Shown: one piece after another, positions 36,199 through 46,897 of the stretch
How positions within the stretch are numbered: position 1 is the first letter of the stretch
Layout: the number at the start of each line of letters is the position of its first letter
From: an uncultured Porphyromonadaceae bacterium
GTDB taxonomy: Bacteria > Bacteroidota > Bacteroidia > Bacteroidales > Muribaculaceae
Length of the DNA stretch: 47,656 bases
Assembly (NCBI GenBank): GCA_947177135.1
Contig: CAMWTI010000006.1
Span: 1-47,656, forward strand
Reading direction: 5' to 3'
Program-made: the position numbers and the translations under genes
The notes under the pieces: model-generated
The model's input: only the letters and a program-made list of their open reading frames with translations
What the model was told of the DNA's origin: nothing
Database searches by the model: none

Positions 36199-36799
36199 AG
36201 CCTTCAGACTGGAGCCATTCGATGGCTTCCGGAAGCACGGCCCTGAGGTTGGCCTCGGCCTTGAGCGAATCGTGAAACACGATGATGGATCCGTTGCGCA
36301 CGAAGCGTCTGACGTTGGCCATCACCCTGTCTGGAGTTAGTTTACGCGAGTAGTCGCGCGTGACCACGTCATACATTATCAGGTTGTATTTACTCCTTAT
36401 CGCACGGCTTTGCGTCCATTTCAGCAGACCGTGCGGCGCTCTGAAAAGAGTCGAGTCAATCAGCTCGTCGGCCTGCGCCACATCGCGCAGATACCGCCTC
36501 CGGCCCGAGCTCATGCCCTTGAGATGATGCATGGTGTGATTGCCGACACAATGTCCGCGGCGCTTCACTTCGTGAAACAGCTCCGGATTGCGCCTCACGT
36601 TATCGCCGACCATAAAGAACGTGGCCTTCACGCCATAGCGGTCAAGAGTGTCAAGCACCCATGGCGTGACCTCTTGAATCGGTCCGTCGTCAAAAGTGAG
36701 GAAAGCCACCTTCCGCCCCTTGATTTTCAGACGCCATATGGCTTCCGGAAACAAGAGGCGGTAGAACAGAGGCGGCTGCTCAATAAAATGACACATCAT
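36173..36799 (-). CDS. Polysaccharide deacetylase family protein (CE4/NodB)
   Basis: AFLTFDDGPIQEVTPWVLDTLDRYGVKATFFMVGDNV; HCVGNHTMHH. Confidence 0.93.
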   Translation of the reverse strand: MMCHFIEQPPLFYRLLFPEAIWRLKIKGRKVAFLTFDDGPIQEVTPWVLDTLDRYGVKATFFMVGDNVRRNPELFHEVKRRGHCVGNHTMHHLKGMSSGRRRYLRDVAQADELIDSTLFRAPHGLLKWTQSRAIRSKYNLIMYDVVTRDYSRKLTPDRVMANVRRFVRNGSIIVFHDSLKAEANLRAVLPEAIEWLQSEGYELLPIQM

Positions 36800-36802
36800 G
36801 CA

Positions 36803-39800
36803 TCAGCTGCGCGAACGCGAGTTGAAGCGCATGAAGAAGTTGACGATGTCGACCCCGCATTCGTCACTGACCGAATTGAAGAATCTGACGCCTTCTTCCT
36901 CGCCGACGGCAAAGAGATAGCGGTGCATCAGTTCATTTATGTAGCTGTAATCGCCATATTGCATCATGGCGCGGTCCACGGGCTGAAGCGAAGCGATCTG
37001 GCGCGGAGTCAGCGAAGCCATATAAGCCAGATAGGGGGCGGTCATTCTGAGTTCACTTTCAAGAATGCTGATGCCGCGGCTGCGGGCGTCGTCGTCGCCC
37101 AGTTCCTCGCCGAGAGTCAGGAAATAGAGCGCAACCTCATCGCCCATCTGCATTCCATAGGGGAGCACGCCGGTGGGGATTTTGGTGTCCATCAGCGTGA
37201 GCACTTCAAGAGCTTTCTCATACTGCTCCTCGCCGATCAGAGTGGCCACCACCTCGATGATTCCGTTGCGGGTGGAGATGACCATGCGCTTCACCGTCTC
37301 GTCAAGATAGACGTCGGCGCCGTCGGGAGCGTCAAGACCGCCCCAGCGGAAGCGTTCGGTGATGTTGCGGTAGGCCTTGTCGGTCTTCGCCTCCTTATAT
37401 CCGTTGGCGTTGAAGAGAGGAAGCACCTCGCGCGCCATGCCGGTGGTGTACATATACGGCCTGAGTCCGAGATAATAGTCTTCGGGCACGGTGTTGGCGA
37501 TATAGACGGGACGCACCCATCCGTCGGCCACGTCGGTGGCGAGAATGTCAAGGGTCAGGGCGTCGCTCTGGGTGATCAGAGTCTGGTGGTTTTTCTGGAC
37601 GAGAGCTGCCGGCAGATCGATCTCGATGGCGTCTACAGCCTCCAGAGCCTCGTCGGCGGTTATGCGCCCGGCCTTAACGGCCTGATCGGCATCAACCGGA
37701 ATATAGACCGTGCCGCCCTCGACCACAGGATAGCCCACGCCATAACGGTCGGCGTCCGGCGAATAATATCTGTCGAGGAAGGTCAGCACAGGCTCTGTCA
37801 GCGAGTCGCTCTGCACGACATAACCCGACTGGCGCCGGTCGTTGCCCAGCTGCTGACTGGTGGCGGTCATCGGCACGGGGGCACCGTCGTATGACGGCAT
37901 GCGCTGCTGGGCGGCATACCAGGCCGTGGTGAGGTAGCTGAGATTGATCACGCGCACGTCGGTGCGATAGCCTTCGACTTCCTGCGCATACCAGAGCGGG
38001 AAGGTGTCGTTGTCGCCGTTAGTGAATATGATGGCGTTTTCGTCGAGCGACGAGAGATAGTTCATGCCGAAGTCACGTGTGGTGTAGCGGCCCGAACGGT
38101 CGTGGTCGTCCCATGTCTGCGACACCATCTGCACCGGCACGACAAGTCCCAGCACCGACGCCACAATGGCGGCAGGAACCGAGTCACCCTTCTTCATCAG
38201 ACGCGACAGGCCCTCATAGAGAGCGCCGACGCCGATACCGATCCAGATGGCGAAGGCATAGAAGGATCCGGCAAAGGCATAGTCGCGCTCACGCGGCTGC
38301 GACGGCACCTGGTTCAGATATAGCACAATTGCCACTCCTGTCATGAAGAACAGGAAAAACACGACCCAGAACTGCTGGATGCCGCGATCGGAGCGCATAG
38401 ACTGCCACAGAAGGCCGACAATGCCGAGCAACAGCGGAAGCATATAGAACACGTTGTGACCCTTGTTGTCGCGGCCCTGATCCGGAGGCAGGAGCGACTG
38501 GTCGCCGAGGCGGGCGTTATCGATGGCGGGAATGCCGCTGATCCAGTTTCCGCGGTTAACCTCGCCGTTGCCCTGAAGGTCGTTCTGGCGACCGGCGAAA
38601 TTCCACATGAAATAGCGGAAATACATATGGACGAGCTGATAGTTGACAAAATAGCTCAGATTCTGCATGAAAGTGGGTTTGCGCACACGTCGCGACTCCG
38701 GACCGAGCTGTCCGCTCTTGCTCACGGTCGTCGACACGGCCACAGTCGGCATATCCGCTTCGGTGAATCCGCCCCATTTCATATATTGTGACTTATGGTC
38801 GCGGCTATACAGACGCGGGAACAGCATGTTAAGCTGAGGCTGATAGTCATAGTCTGTTTTTGTGAGTACTTCGACGTATCGGTCAGGATCATCCGGATTC
38901 TGCTTCACTGCTTTGGCATAGCCCGTGCGTTTCGTCGCCGAGGCACTGCCGTCGGGCAGACGGAGCACGTCGGAGTTAAACGTCGTGCCATACAGCAGCG
39001 GGGTTTCGCCATATTGCTCGCGGTTGAGATATGAGGCGAGATCAAACACGTTGTCGGGAGCATTCTGGTTCATCGGCGTGTTGGCGCTGGAGCGGATGAG
39101 CAGCAGGGCATACGATGAATATCCGGCAAAGATAACAGTGACGCTGAGAATGATCAGAGAGAGCACTCGAACGGGCAGTTTTTTGCACATATAGAGCCAT
39201 GCGATCAGACCGGCCACAATGACAAACGGGATCAGCAGGCTGCTGCCGATGAAAGGAATGCCGCTGAAAATGATGGCCAGCACGAAACTCAAGGCTATGC
39301 GGGAGGCCGACTTTCTGGCATAGAGTTCACGGATGGACCATATGAACGAGGCCACCGCCAGAACCACATAGACGAGCACGCCGGAATTGTAGCCAAGTCC
39401 GAGAGTGTTGACAAAGAACAGCTCGAAATACTGCGACACTTCGATGAAGCCCGGCACAAGTCCGAACAGAATCAGCGCCACGATCACAAACGAGAGCAGC
39501 AGGGCAAGGATCGATCCTTTGGCCGTGGGCGCACTCCATTTCTTATAGTAGAAGACCAGGACAATGGCCGGAATGCAGAGCAGGTTGAGCAGATGGACGG
39601 CGATAGACACGCCGATCACATAGGCGATAAGCACCAGATAGCGGTCAGAATGAGGTGCATCGGCCCGGTTTTCCCATTTGAGGATCAGCCAGAACACCAG
39701 CGCGGTGCAAAACGAAGAAAAGGCATAGACCTCGCCCTCGACAGCCGAATACCAGAACGTGTCGCTCCAGGCATAGGCAAGGGCGCCGACCAGTCCAGAA

Positions 39801-40174
39801 CCGAATATGGTGATCATCCTGGCCACTGACATATCCGACGAGTCATCTTTCACTATGAGGCGGCGCATCAGATGCGTTATTGTCCAGAAGAGCAACAATA
39901 TTGTTCCTGCGCTGAGCAGTGCGTTCATTGAGTTGACGGCGACTGCGGCCACCTCGGCATTGCCACCGGCCAGAGTGATGAAGAAGCGGGCAGCCAGCAT
40001 AAATATCGGGTTGCCCGGCGGATGGCCAACTTCGAGTTTAAAGCCCTGGGCAATGAATTCCGGACAGTCCCAGAACGAAGCTGTCGGTTCGATTGTCAGC
40101 AGATAACTCACGGCGGCAATCAGAAAGCAAAGCCAACCCAGCGAGTTATTGATGATGTTGTAACGTCGGTTCAT
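36803..40174 (-). CDS. DUF2723 family membrane protein (glycosyltransferase-like)
   Basis: LLTIEPTASFWDCPEFIAQGFKLEVGHPPGNPIFMLAARFF N-terminus, many TM segments. Confidence 0.9.
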   Translation of the reverse strand: MNRRYNIINNSLGWLCFLIAAVSYLLTIEPTASFWDCPEFIAQGFKLEVGHPPGNPIFMLAARFFITLAGGNAEVAAVAVNSMNALLSAGTILLLFWTITHLMRRLIVKDDSSDMSVARMITIFGSGLVGALAYAWSDTFWYSAVEGEVYAFSSFCTALVFWLILKWENRADAPHSDRYLVLIAYVIGVSIAVHLLNLLCIPAIVLVFYYKKWSAPTAKGSILALLLSFVIVALILFGLVPGFIEVSQYFELFFVNTLGLGYNSGVLVYVVLAVASFIWSIRELYARKSASRIALSFVLAIIFSGIPFIGSSLLIPFVIVAGLIAWLYMCKKLPVRVLSLIILSVTVIFAGYSSYALLLIRSSANTPMNQNAPDNVFDLASYLNREQYGETPLLYGTTFNSDVLRLPDGSASATKRTGYAKAVKQNPDDPDRYVEVLTKTDYDYQPQLNMLFPRLYSRDHKSQYMKWGGFTEADMPTVAVSTTVSKSGQLGPESRRVRKPTFMQNLSYFVNYQLVHMYFRYFMWNFAGRQNDLQGNGEVNRGNWISGIPAIDNARLGDQSLLPPDQGRDNKGHNVFYMLPLLLGIVGLLWQSMRSDRGIQQFWVVFFLFFMTGVAIVLYLNQVPSQPRERDYAFAGSFYAFAIWIGIGVGALYEGLSRLMKKGDSVPAAIVASVLGLVVPVQMVSQTWDDHDRSGRYTTRDFGMNYLSSLDENAIIFTNGDNDTFPLWYAQEVEGYRTDVRVINLSYLTTAWYAAQQRMPSYDGAPVPMTATSQQLGNDRRQSGYVVQSDSLTEPVLTFLDRYYSPDADRYGVGYPVVEGGTVYIPVDADQAVKAGRITADEALEAVDAIEIDLPAALVQKNHQTLITQSDALTLDILATDVADGWVRPVYIANTVPEDYYLGLRPYMYTTGMAREVLPLFNANGYKEAKTDKAYRNITERFRWGGLDAPDGADVYLDETVKRMVISTRNGIIEVVATLIGEEQYEKALEVLTLMDTKIPTGVLPYGMQMGDEVALYFLTLGEELGDDDARSRGISILESELRMTAPYLAYMASLTPRQIASLQPVDRAMMQYGDYSYINELMHRYLFAVGEEEGVRFFNSVSDECGVDIVNFFMRFNSRSRS

Positions 40175-40245
40175 CGTAATTGCTTCAAAGCAGGGACCCG
40201 GTTAAATCCGCGCCCCTGCCGTGTTATGAATTAAAATTAGTTATG

Positions 40246-43029
40246 TTATCGTATAATCTGTTTCTTGCCGTCGACAATATATATGCCGGGAGCGGGGTTG
40301 GCCGAGATGACCTCACGCCCCGTCAGGTCAAAGGTCTTTCCGGCGACTGAGGCCGAAACACCTGTCTGTTCAACTTCCTCTATGCCGACATTGGCCTCAT
40401 ATTCTTCCTGTGAGATAATCTTGAACAGATAGCTGTCAGCCAGCTCCATATCGGCGGAATATTCGATCACTTCCACTCCGGGAACCCAGTATTTAAGGCC
40501 ATAATAATCTTTCGACGCCGAAACATAGCTCAGAGAGTAGAGGCCGCCGCATTCGCTCACTGCATATGTGTTCCAGGTAGCGGCATAGCCTGTCGAGGAG
40601 CCGACACGTCCAATTTCGTCGAGATGTTCGTTGATGGCAACATTGGTGAACTTCACCGCTCCGGTCTCATTATCGATCGTGGCTCTGAAGATCTGGCCGC
40701 CGTTTGTGGGATATTTCGGATCCTCAAAACGCGCCACAACGCCTTTGCCTTTGGTGGTAAGCGCCTTTCCGTCTTCGTTGAAGAAAAGGACAGTCTTACC
40801 GATTATCGTAGGGTGGTTGACCTCCGATTCTCCGTCGACGGGGACGATTTCAAATGTGAAGTTGTCGATATGATAATCAGACTTCGAGCCTTTGTTGACC
40901 CGCACGTCGGTCGGAGTCCAGAATGCCGATCCGGCGCTGCCGCCGTTCTGAATGGCATATTTTCCATCAAAGCGGGTTATGGTGAAAGTGTGCCAGGCAT
41001 CCTCATAGGGGTTGGTGCCGAAGTTGCCGAGTTCGTTGACGTAACGCTTGTCCCATTCGTTTTTGATCGAATAGCGGCCGGTGCCGGGCTCAAGGCTGAC
41101 CACCCAATACTGACGTCCGGGGTTCACGTTGTCTATCTCGGCGACAAAAGTCGGGTTGCCGCTTCCATTGACGTTGGTCAGATATTTGCCGTTATACTTG
41201 ATGTAATAAAGTCCGTTTTCAAGCAACTGGGCGGGGAAAAGATCCTTGTCATATTCATAGCCTGCTTTCTTGAATTCCACAACCAGCTGGCTAACTGCGG
41301 CCTTGATGAAAGGCTCGACATAGAGTGTGCCGGTGCGGGGAGCCACTGACTGGATCGAGCCATCGAACTTGCGGCTCATCAGACGGCCTGCCAGATCGGT
41401 GGATTCTTTGTAGGCCTTATATGCATCGATAAACGCGCCGGGATTCTGCTCATCAAGCGCCTTGGCCATCTCCATAGCCTTCTGGCCGCGATGGGCCTGA
41501 TAGTCGAAGTACTGGATGAATTCCCTGATTTCATCGACAAGGGCGTTGCCTTCAAGCGCCAGCAGTTCCTCGCCGGCAGCCTTGGTGCGGGCAAAATATG
41601 CGGCATAGTCGCTGACGGCCTCAGGCGTAAGCTCTGCATACTTGTCATTGAGAGCTTTGAATTCTGGAGTCTCGCCATACAGGCGCAGGCCGTGGGCGCT
41701 GGGCGCGACGTCGACGTTTGTGATGCAGAACGCGCGGAACGCGTCAGCATGTCCGGGCATAAGGTATGTGATCGAACGCTCCCAGGCCTGGTCGGCATCA
41801 TAGGCTGCGGGATTCCATGCATAGTCCGCAATCGAATAAAGGGCCACCTTCGAGGCTTCGGCATACTGCATCGGGTTTGAGCAGAAGGCTGTCACCTGGT
41901 CATAGATATCAGTGCCGTTGTCTTTGACCGGACCCATCAGCAGATTGTGCTGTCCATAGTCATTGACCGGATAATTGAGCCAGATGAACGGCGCACGGCC
42001 GGTCTGGCTCTTGAACCAGTCGCAGTCGGCCTTCTGAATCATGTCGACAACCGAATTGCCGGTCCACATGATCTTGATGCCTGGATAGAGTCCGTTGCCC
42101 ATGGTGCTCAGATAATTGCCGCCGGCCCATGCGCGGTTATACTGCGTCGGGCATACGATCATCTGCTCAACATCGCCCTTCTTATTGACGAATTCATCAG
42201 TCAGATAATTCAGATATGAAACCTGATTATTGACACTCTCGGCGCTGATATCGTCAAAGAAGATGGCAAAAGCTCTCACGCCCAGACCATACATCTGCTC
42301 GAACTTGGCAAGCGCCTTCTGCTTGTCAGAGTCGGAGGCGATGGAGTTGCTCGGGTGCATGGCCCAGACAAACTTGACCTTATGGTCGGCGGCATACTTC
42401 ACCAGCTCGGCCATGCGCGCGGCCTCTGCCTCGGGATAGGGCGTCGACCACTGGCTGTGGTGATAGGGATCGTCCTTAGGACCATAGATGTAGATATTCA
42501 TCTTGTTGGCGCCATAGAATTCAAACTGGCTCTTGCGGTCATCAAAGCTCCACGGGTTGCCATAGAAACCTTCGATCACGCCGCGGGTCTCCGTCATTGG
42601 ATAGTCAGTCACGGTCACAGACATCACCTCGGGCTGCGACATGATCTGAAGCAGGGTCTGCGCGCCATAATATGTGCCGGCGTCATCACGTCCGGCTATG
42701 ATCACCTTGCCGGGAGCGACGCTCAGATAATAACCTTCGGATTCGGCAGGAATCTTGTCTGCCACCGACGCCACGGAAGCATCGCCGGCCTTGCCGACAC
42801 AGATCTCGACATTGCCGCCCTCCTTGACGCCGGTGATGGTGGCCAATAGAGCCGTAGTGGCCTGGTCGGAAGATCCTGTCAGATAGCAGACAGCCGACGA
42901 AAGGTCAAACGCCTTAGCGCCCCAGCTTACACTCTGCGGCACAGGCGAAATGACGACCTGCTGTGAATGAGCGGCAAAAGCGCCGGCAACGACGGCCACT
43001 GCCGAAAAAGCGAAGTGTCTTGGTTTCAT
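40246..43029 (-). CDS. GH84 beta-N-acetylglucosaminidase-like protein with T9SS-like C-terminus
   Basis: ETRGVIEGFYGNPWSFDDRKSQFEFYGANKMNIYIYGPKDDPYH; catalytic-type AIFFDDIS Asp-Asp; C-terminus TFDLTGREVISANPAPGIYIVDGKKQIIR. Confidence 0.9.
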   Translation of the reverse strand: MKPRHFAFSAVAVVAGAFAAHSQQVVISPVPQSVSWGAKAFDLSSAVCYLTGSSDQATTALLATITGVKEGGNVEICVGKAGDASVASVADKIPAESEGYYLSVAPGKVIIAGRDDAGTYYGAQTLLQIMSQPEVMSVTVTDYPMTETRGVIEGFYGNPWSFDDRKSQFEFYGANKMNIYIYGPKDDPYHHSQWSTPYPEAEAARMAELVKYAADHKVKFVWAMHPSNSIASDSDKQKALAKFEQMYGLGVRAFAIFFDDISAESVNNQVSYLNYLTDEFVNKKGDVEQMIVCPTQYNRAWAGGNYLSTMGNGLYPGIKIMWTGNSVVDMIQKADCDWFKSQTGRAPFIWLNYPVNDYGQHNLLMGPVKDNGTDIYDQVTAFCSNPMQYAEASKVALYSIADYAWNPAAYDADQAWERSITYLMPGHADAFRAFCITNVDVAPSAHGLRLYGETPEFKALNDKYAELTPEAVSDYAAYFARTKAAGEELLALEGNALVDEIREFIQYFDYQAHRGQKAMEMAKALDEQNPGAFIDAYKAYKESTDLAGRLMSRKFDGSIQSVAPRTGTLYVEPFIKAAVSQLVVEFKKAGYEYDKDLFPAQLLENGLYYIKYNGKYLTNVNGSGNPTFVAEIDNVNPGRQYWVVSLEPGTGRYSIKNEWDKRYVNELGNFGTNPYEDAWHTFTITRFDGKYAIQNGGSAGSAFWTPTDVRVNKGSKSDYHIDNFTFEIVPVDGESEVNHPTIIGKTVLFFNEDGKALTTKGKGVVARFEDPKYPTNGGQIFRATIDNETGAVKFTNVAINEHLDEIGRVGSSTGYAATWNTYAVSECGGLYSLSYVSASKDYYGLKYWVPGVEVIEYSADMELADSYLFKIISQEEYEANVGIEEVEQTGVSASVAGKTFDLTGREVISANPAPGIYIVDGKKQIIR

Positions 43030-43076
43030 TTGATGGGATATGATGATTGATGATTTATAATCAAGTAACTACTTCG

Positions 43077-43108
43077 CAAAGATACACACTTCTGTCCTTA
43101 TAACCAAA
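43077..43108 (-). promoter_or_regulatory. Promoter for GH84 gene
   Basis: Minus strand TTTG (43105-43108) N20 TATCTTTG (43077-43084). Confidence 0.7.
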
Positions 43109-43202
43109 TAATTTGGAAAAAAACGGGAACAAAATTGGCCACCAATGTAAAAGCCGGGGCCACGCACCGCATGACAGCACGTATCCCCGATTTTTGCAGT
43201 CG

Positions 43203-44240
43203 TCAATAGCGGACTTTGCGACCGTCAGAGCCGACATAGATGCGACCTTGAACCGGCGCGGTGACCCGGCGGCCCAGGAGATCGAACAGCGCCGGAGCAG
43301 CCTCGTCATCAGCGGCAACCGCCGACTCTATGCCCGACTGGCTCAACGGACGAATGTCAGTAAAAAACGAGGTCCACCGCTTCGATGCCTTGTACAACTC
43401 CAGACTCTCGTCAGGAACCCACAGCGTGCAATCAGGATTCGACCCATAAAATACCCAATCCATAGAGTAGCTACTCCAAAAATTATCCGGTTCAGATTTA
43501 TAACAGATCACATTCTGTAAACTCTTGTTGTTTCCATAGACCGTCCCGCTAAACATCGTTGCGGCGTCATAGATAAACACGGTCCCGATGTTTGTGCCAT
43601 CAAACGAATAGATATAAAATTCTTCAACAGATTGACCACCTTCAATCTCTCTTAAATCCTCACATCGGCTAAAGGCCTGTGTGCCTATAGATTTCACCGA
43701 AGCAGGAATTTTCAACTTCCTGATTCCACTTATCGAGAACGCTCCGTCGCCGATTTCAGTGATTCCCGACGGCAATTCAACAACCTTCAGATCACCGCAT
43801 AAGTAACATAGCCAATCAGGGATGGCAACCAAATTCGCATTGCTCATATCCAACATCCTGATTGACGATTGAGCAAAGGCCCCTGTGCCTATTTGACGTA
43901 TAGAAAAAGGCAACTTGACCGACACGAGATTACGGGCATTATTAAATGCCCCTTGACGAATAGACCGGACTGGCAATGGATCATCAAAACCATCCACATC
44001 AACCAGCTCAGGAATAACTATATCACCAGCATAATCATTTGGTGTCAATTTCGCGTTTTTAGGAGCGACACCCCTATATTCGCAACTGTAATCAATATTA
44101 TAATCCACTATCGCCGTCACTTCCAGGTATTCGCCATCGATAATATTGTAATATATGCCGTCCACCTTGACGTCGTATGCCGATGCCGACACTGCGCCAA
44201 TAGCCATTGCGGCCACTGCCGCTGCAACTCTATTTCTCAT
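43203..44240 (-). CDS. BspA-like leucine-rich repeat (LRR_5) surface protein
   Basis: Repeats such as PVRSIRQGAFNNARNLVSVKLPFSIRQIGTGAFAQSSIRMLDM and GITEIGDGAFSISGIRKLKIPASVKSIGTQAFSRCEDLREI. Confidence 0.85.
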   Translation of the reverse strand: MRNRVAAAVAAMAIGAVSASAYDVKVDGIYYNIIDGEYLEVTAIVDYNIDYSCEYRGVAPKNAKLTPNDYAGDIVIPELVDVDGFDDPLPVRSIRQGAFNNARNLVSVKLPFSIRQIGTGAFAQSSIRMLDMSNANLVAIPDWLCYLCGDLKVVELPSGITEIGDGAFSISGIRKLKIPASVKSIGTQAFSRCEDLREIEGGQSVEEFYIYSFDGTNIGTVFIYDAATMFSGTVYGNNKSLQNVICYKSEPDNFWSSYSMDWVFYGSNPDCTLWVPDESLELYKASKRWTSFFTDIRPLSQSGIESAVAADDEAAPALFDLLGRRVTAPVQGRIYVGSDGRKVRY

Positions 44241-44244
44241 GTTG

Positions 44245-46764
44245 TCAGTTGATTAAAATTGTTGAAGAATCTTCGTTATTGCCGTTAACTACAAGAGTAA
44301 CCACATATGAACCTGGCGCTTCGTTAGACAGGTCAATAACCGCCTCCGTTTCGCCCTTAGGCTGCTCTACAACACGGCTCTTGCCAGTTGACACCGATGT
44401 AATGATGAATTTGACATCATCATTTACATCACAACAATATGTAACACGAATTACATGATCAAGCACTGACAAATTTTCTATCTTAGTAACCACACTAATT
44501 TGCTCGTCTTTGTTGCTGCCCCAACTTGACTTGACTATGGGTATTTTGTTGGGTGCACTTATCACGACATATTCCATTTCAGGCGATGTACCGCCATATA
44601 TTATTCCATTGTCCACATTTTTATGAATCTGAGAAAATTCAAAAGACGCCTCAGTTCCATAAAAACATTGTACCTTGTTGATATTTTTGTCGTAGAACGA
44701 TATATATGCTGGTTCTCCACCAGTTGTCACGTTGCAGACTAACGTATTGGCGTCAAGCTCTATATTCGCATTTTCAAACTTAGTTGGCTCCTGACACCAT
44801 ATCAACATACTCGGGTCGCCAAAACAATGAAACACCTCATATGTGTATATAGTATGGTTTATAACAGTGGCATCCTCTTTGGGTGGAACATATTTTTTCT
44901 GAGCCATACGATAAAGGCCCTGATCCATAATCTCGCCGATTCTATATACCGGCCTATAACCTCTTACTGAATCACGATGTGTAATATATGTTGAGTGAAT
45001 CGGTTCAGGATAAAACGCATCAAACATTCCAAGAGTAAAAGCATCATTAAATCCAGAGAAACTTTCTTCATATGATGCAATAATGCAAGAACTACCTCTC
45101 CTATTTCCTAAAATTGATTTAGAAGCAAAACAATTGGGATCATCAAACTTTCCTGTTAAACAAGTTATACTAAATACAACGGGAAACATCTTGTTTAACT
45201 GAGGAAATGTCGGACTGCTTATTAAACCATAGTTTTCTTTCATGATATCATCATATTTATACTCCGGCCTTTGCCACCCCCACGGAATACCATGCCCTCT
45301 ATAAAGCACATAGCTAACCCCATCTTTATTCTCGAGGAATGATTTTATGTCAGAGGTACTACCATTCCAATTAAAATCAAAGGTAATCTCATCTGGCATT
45401 TGAGCAGTATGTGTTTCATAATATGGATTACCAGAGTAAAAAATCGGCGTACCTGGCACGACAGCACTATAAACTCGAGTAGGACTGAGTCCTATCGATC
45501 TCGCACTCTCCAATACCTCTTCGGAAGTACACACAAATCGTCTGGTATCATTTCTTGGAAGATCTTTTGTATTTTCAAAAGACGCACAATGCAAACCATT
45601 TTTGAAAAAATTACTGGTATTGCCAGCACATCTTTCATATGCTATGATTTTTTCAAATGCATTCTGTGCTTCTTGATTAGTTTTTGCTGGAATACGACCG
45701 CGATGCAAATCAGGCACCAACACAAAGTTATGATTAAAAATACACCCATAATAGTAATCAGAAAGATGTGGCTTTTCTGATGAATGTGCTCTGACACGTT
45801 TATATGACTGAATTGCCGTCGTATCACCGACAATTAACAAATATTTAAGTTTTCGGCCATATTTTTTTGCATAAACTTCAATTGAATCCTTTACAATTGC
45901 GTCAGATCTGACATCATCTCCTGTTGGCAATACTGACACATGGGTGCGGAATCCAAGAGCGCGTTTCCAGTCTGCAAACTTATTGACCGCACTCTTGCAT
46001 TCCGCAGTTGTTAATATCAGGTAATCCTGCACTACTTCACCAAATTCGGGACTAGTAGAACTCTGCGCATTCAGCACAATATTGTTATATACTGGATCGT
46101 CTATGACAGCGTCATTTCCTGCACTACGGGCATTGCGTGGACCTTTGTTTGCAGATACATAGGCCTCGCCAAAAGAAACAGTATAAACGATTTTATTGGC
46201 AATGCGCACAGACTTGGTGGCATGATCATAAGCCACTGGTGATATCGTTAGATAGCATATTTCCTTTTCATTATAGCTTTGCGAACCGACAATTTCTACC
46301 TGTCGAGAGGGGAAGAACCCGTCTGAAACAGATATCGGAGTTACCGATGTGGCCACAGAGGCTGCAGCAGATTCAAATACAGGCGCAACAGCAGCTGCAA
46401 TCTCAAAAAAATAGTCCGAATAGTCTATTGTTTCAACTGTCAGAACAACATCTTCCGCAGACGGCACTTCAATAGCATCAAGTTTTGAAGGCAAAGCCGG
46501 CTGACCAGGAATTTCGCACAGGCCGAATCCATTGAATGATACAATGAATGCGCCATTGCCAGAATCGGATGATACCGAATCAAGACGTGCATAATCAAAC
46601 GTATAAGTCACGCGAACTCCATTGTCGAGGTTTTCAATTACACGTGTCGGAGCCGTTGATACTACCGAGTCGACGACATCTCCTGAGGTAATGTCAATAA
46701 TCTGTTGTGCCGCCGTCTCAAAAGAGAGAAGCGCCACACTTGCAAGAATTGCCAAAGTTTTCAT
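44245..46764 (-). CDS. C25 family (gingipain-type) cysteine peptidase with T9SS-like C-terminus
   Basis: DYLILTTAECKSAVNKFADWKRALGFRT; YLLIVGDTTAIQ; YVLYRGHGIPWGW (His) and VFSITCLTGKFDD (Cys); C-terminal APGSYVVTLVVNGNNEDSSTILIN. Confidence 0.88.
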   Translation of the reverse strand: MKTLAILASVALLSFETAAQQIIDITSGDVVDSVVSTAPTRVIENLDNGVRVTYTFDYARLDSVSSDSGNGAFIVSFNGFGLCEIPGQPALPSKLDAIEVPSAEDVVLTVETIDYSDYFFEIAAAVAPVFESAAASVATSVTPISVSDGFFPSRQVEIVGSQSYNEKEICYLTISPVAYDHATKSVRIANKIVYTVSFGEAYVSANKGPRNARSAGNDAVIDDPVYNNIVLNAQSSTSPEFGEVVQDYLILTTAECKSAVNKFADWKRALGFRTHVSVLPTGDDVRSDAIVKDSIEVYAKKYGRKLKYLLIVGDTTAIQSYKRVRAHSSEKPHLSDYYYGCIFNHNFVLVPDLHRGRIPAKTNQEAQNAFEKIIAYERCAGNTSNFFKNGLHCASFENTKDLPRNDTRRFVCTSEEVLESARSIGLSPTRVYSAVVPGTPIFYSGNPYYETHTAQMPDEITFDFNWNGSTSDIKSFLENKDGVSYVLYRGHGIPWGWQRPEYKYDDIMKENYGLISSPTFPQLNKMFPVVFSITCLTGKFDDPNCFASKSILGNRRGSSCIIASYEESFSGFNDAFTLGMFDAFYPEPIHSTYITHRDSVRGYRPVYRIGEIMDQGLYRMAQKKYVPPKEDATVINHTIYTYEVFHCFGDPSMLIWCQEPTKFENANIELDANTLVCNVTTGGEPAYISFYDKNINKVQCFYGTEASFEFSQIHKNVDNGIIYGGTSPEMEYVVISAPNKIPIVKSSWGSNKDEQISVVTKIENLSVLDHVIRVTYCCDVNDDVKFIITSVSTGKSRVVEQPKGETEAVIDLSNEAPGSYVVTLVVNGNNEDSSTILIN

Positions 46765-46804
46765 GTTGTGTGAAGCGTGTGGAAATTAACAGATAATAAT
46801 TTTG

Positions 46805-46835
46805 CAAAGATATGACAACATTCCAGTAAATGCAA
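46805..46835 (-). promoter_or_regulatory. Promoter for C25 peptidase gene
   Basis: Minus strand TTG (46833-46835) N20 TATCTTTG (46805-46812). Confidence 0.7.
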
Positions 46836-46897
46836 CTTTCAGAATATGTTTTACAACAGATTACGCACAATCGTCAGGCCTCATGAGGCAGCCGCCC

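Noticed and set aside
36410-37894. 494-aa plus-strand ORF
   Set aside because: Antisense to deacetylase and DUF2723 genes; His/Gly/Val-rich shadow ORF
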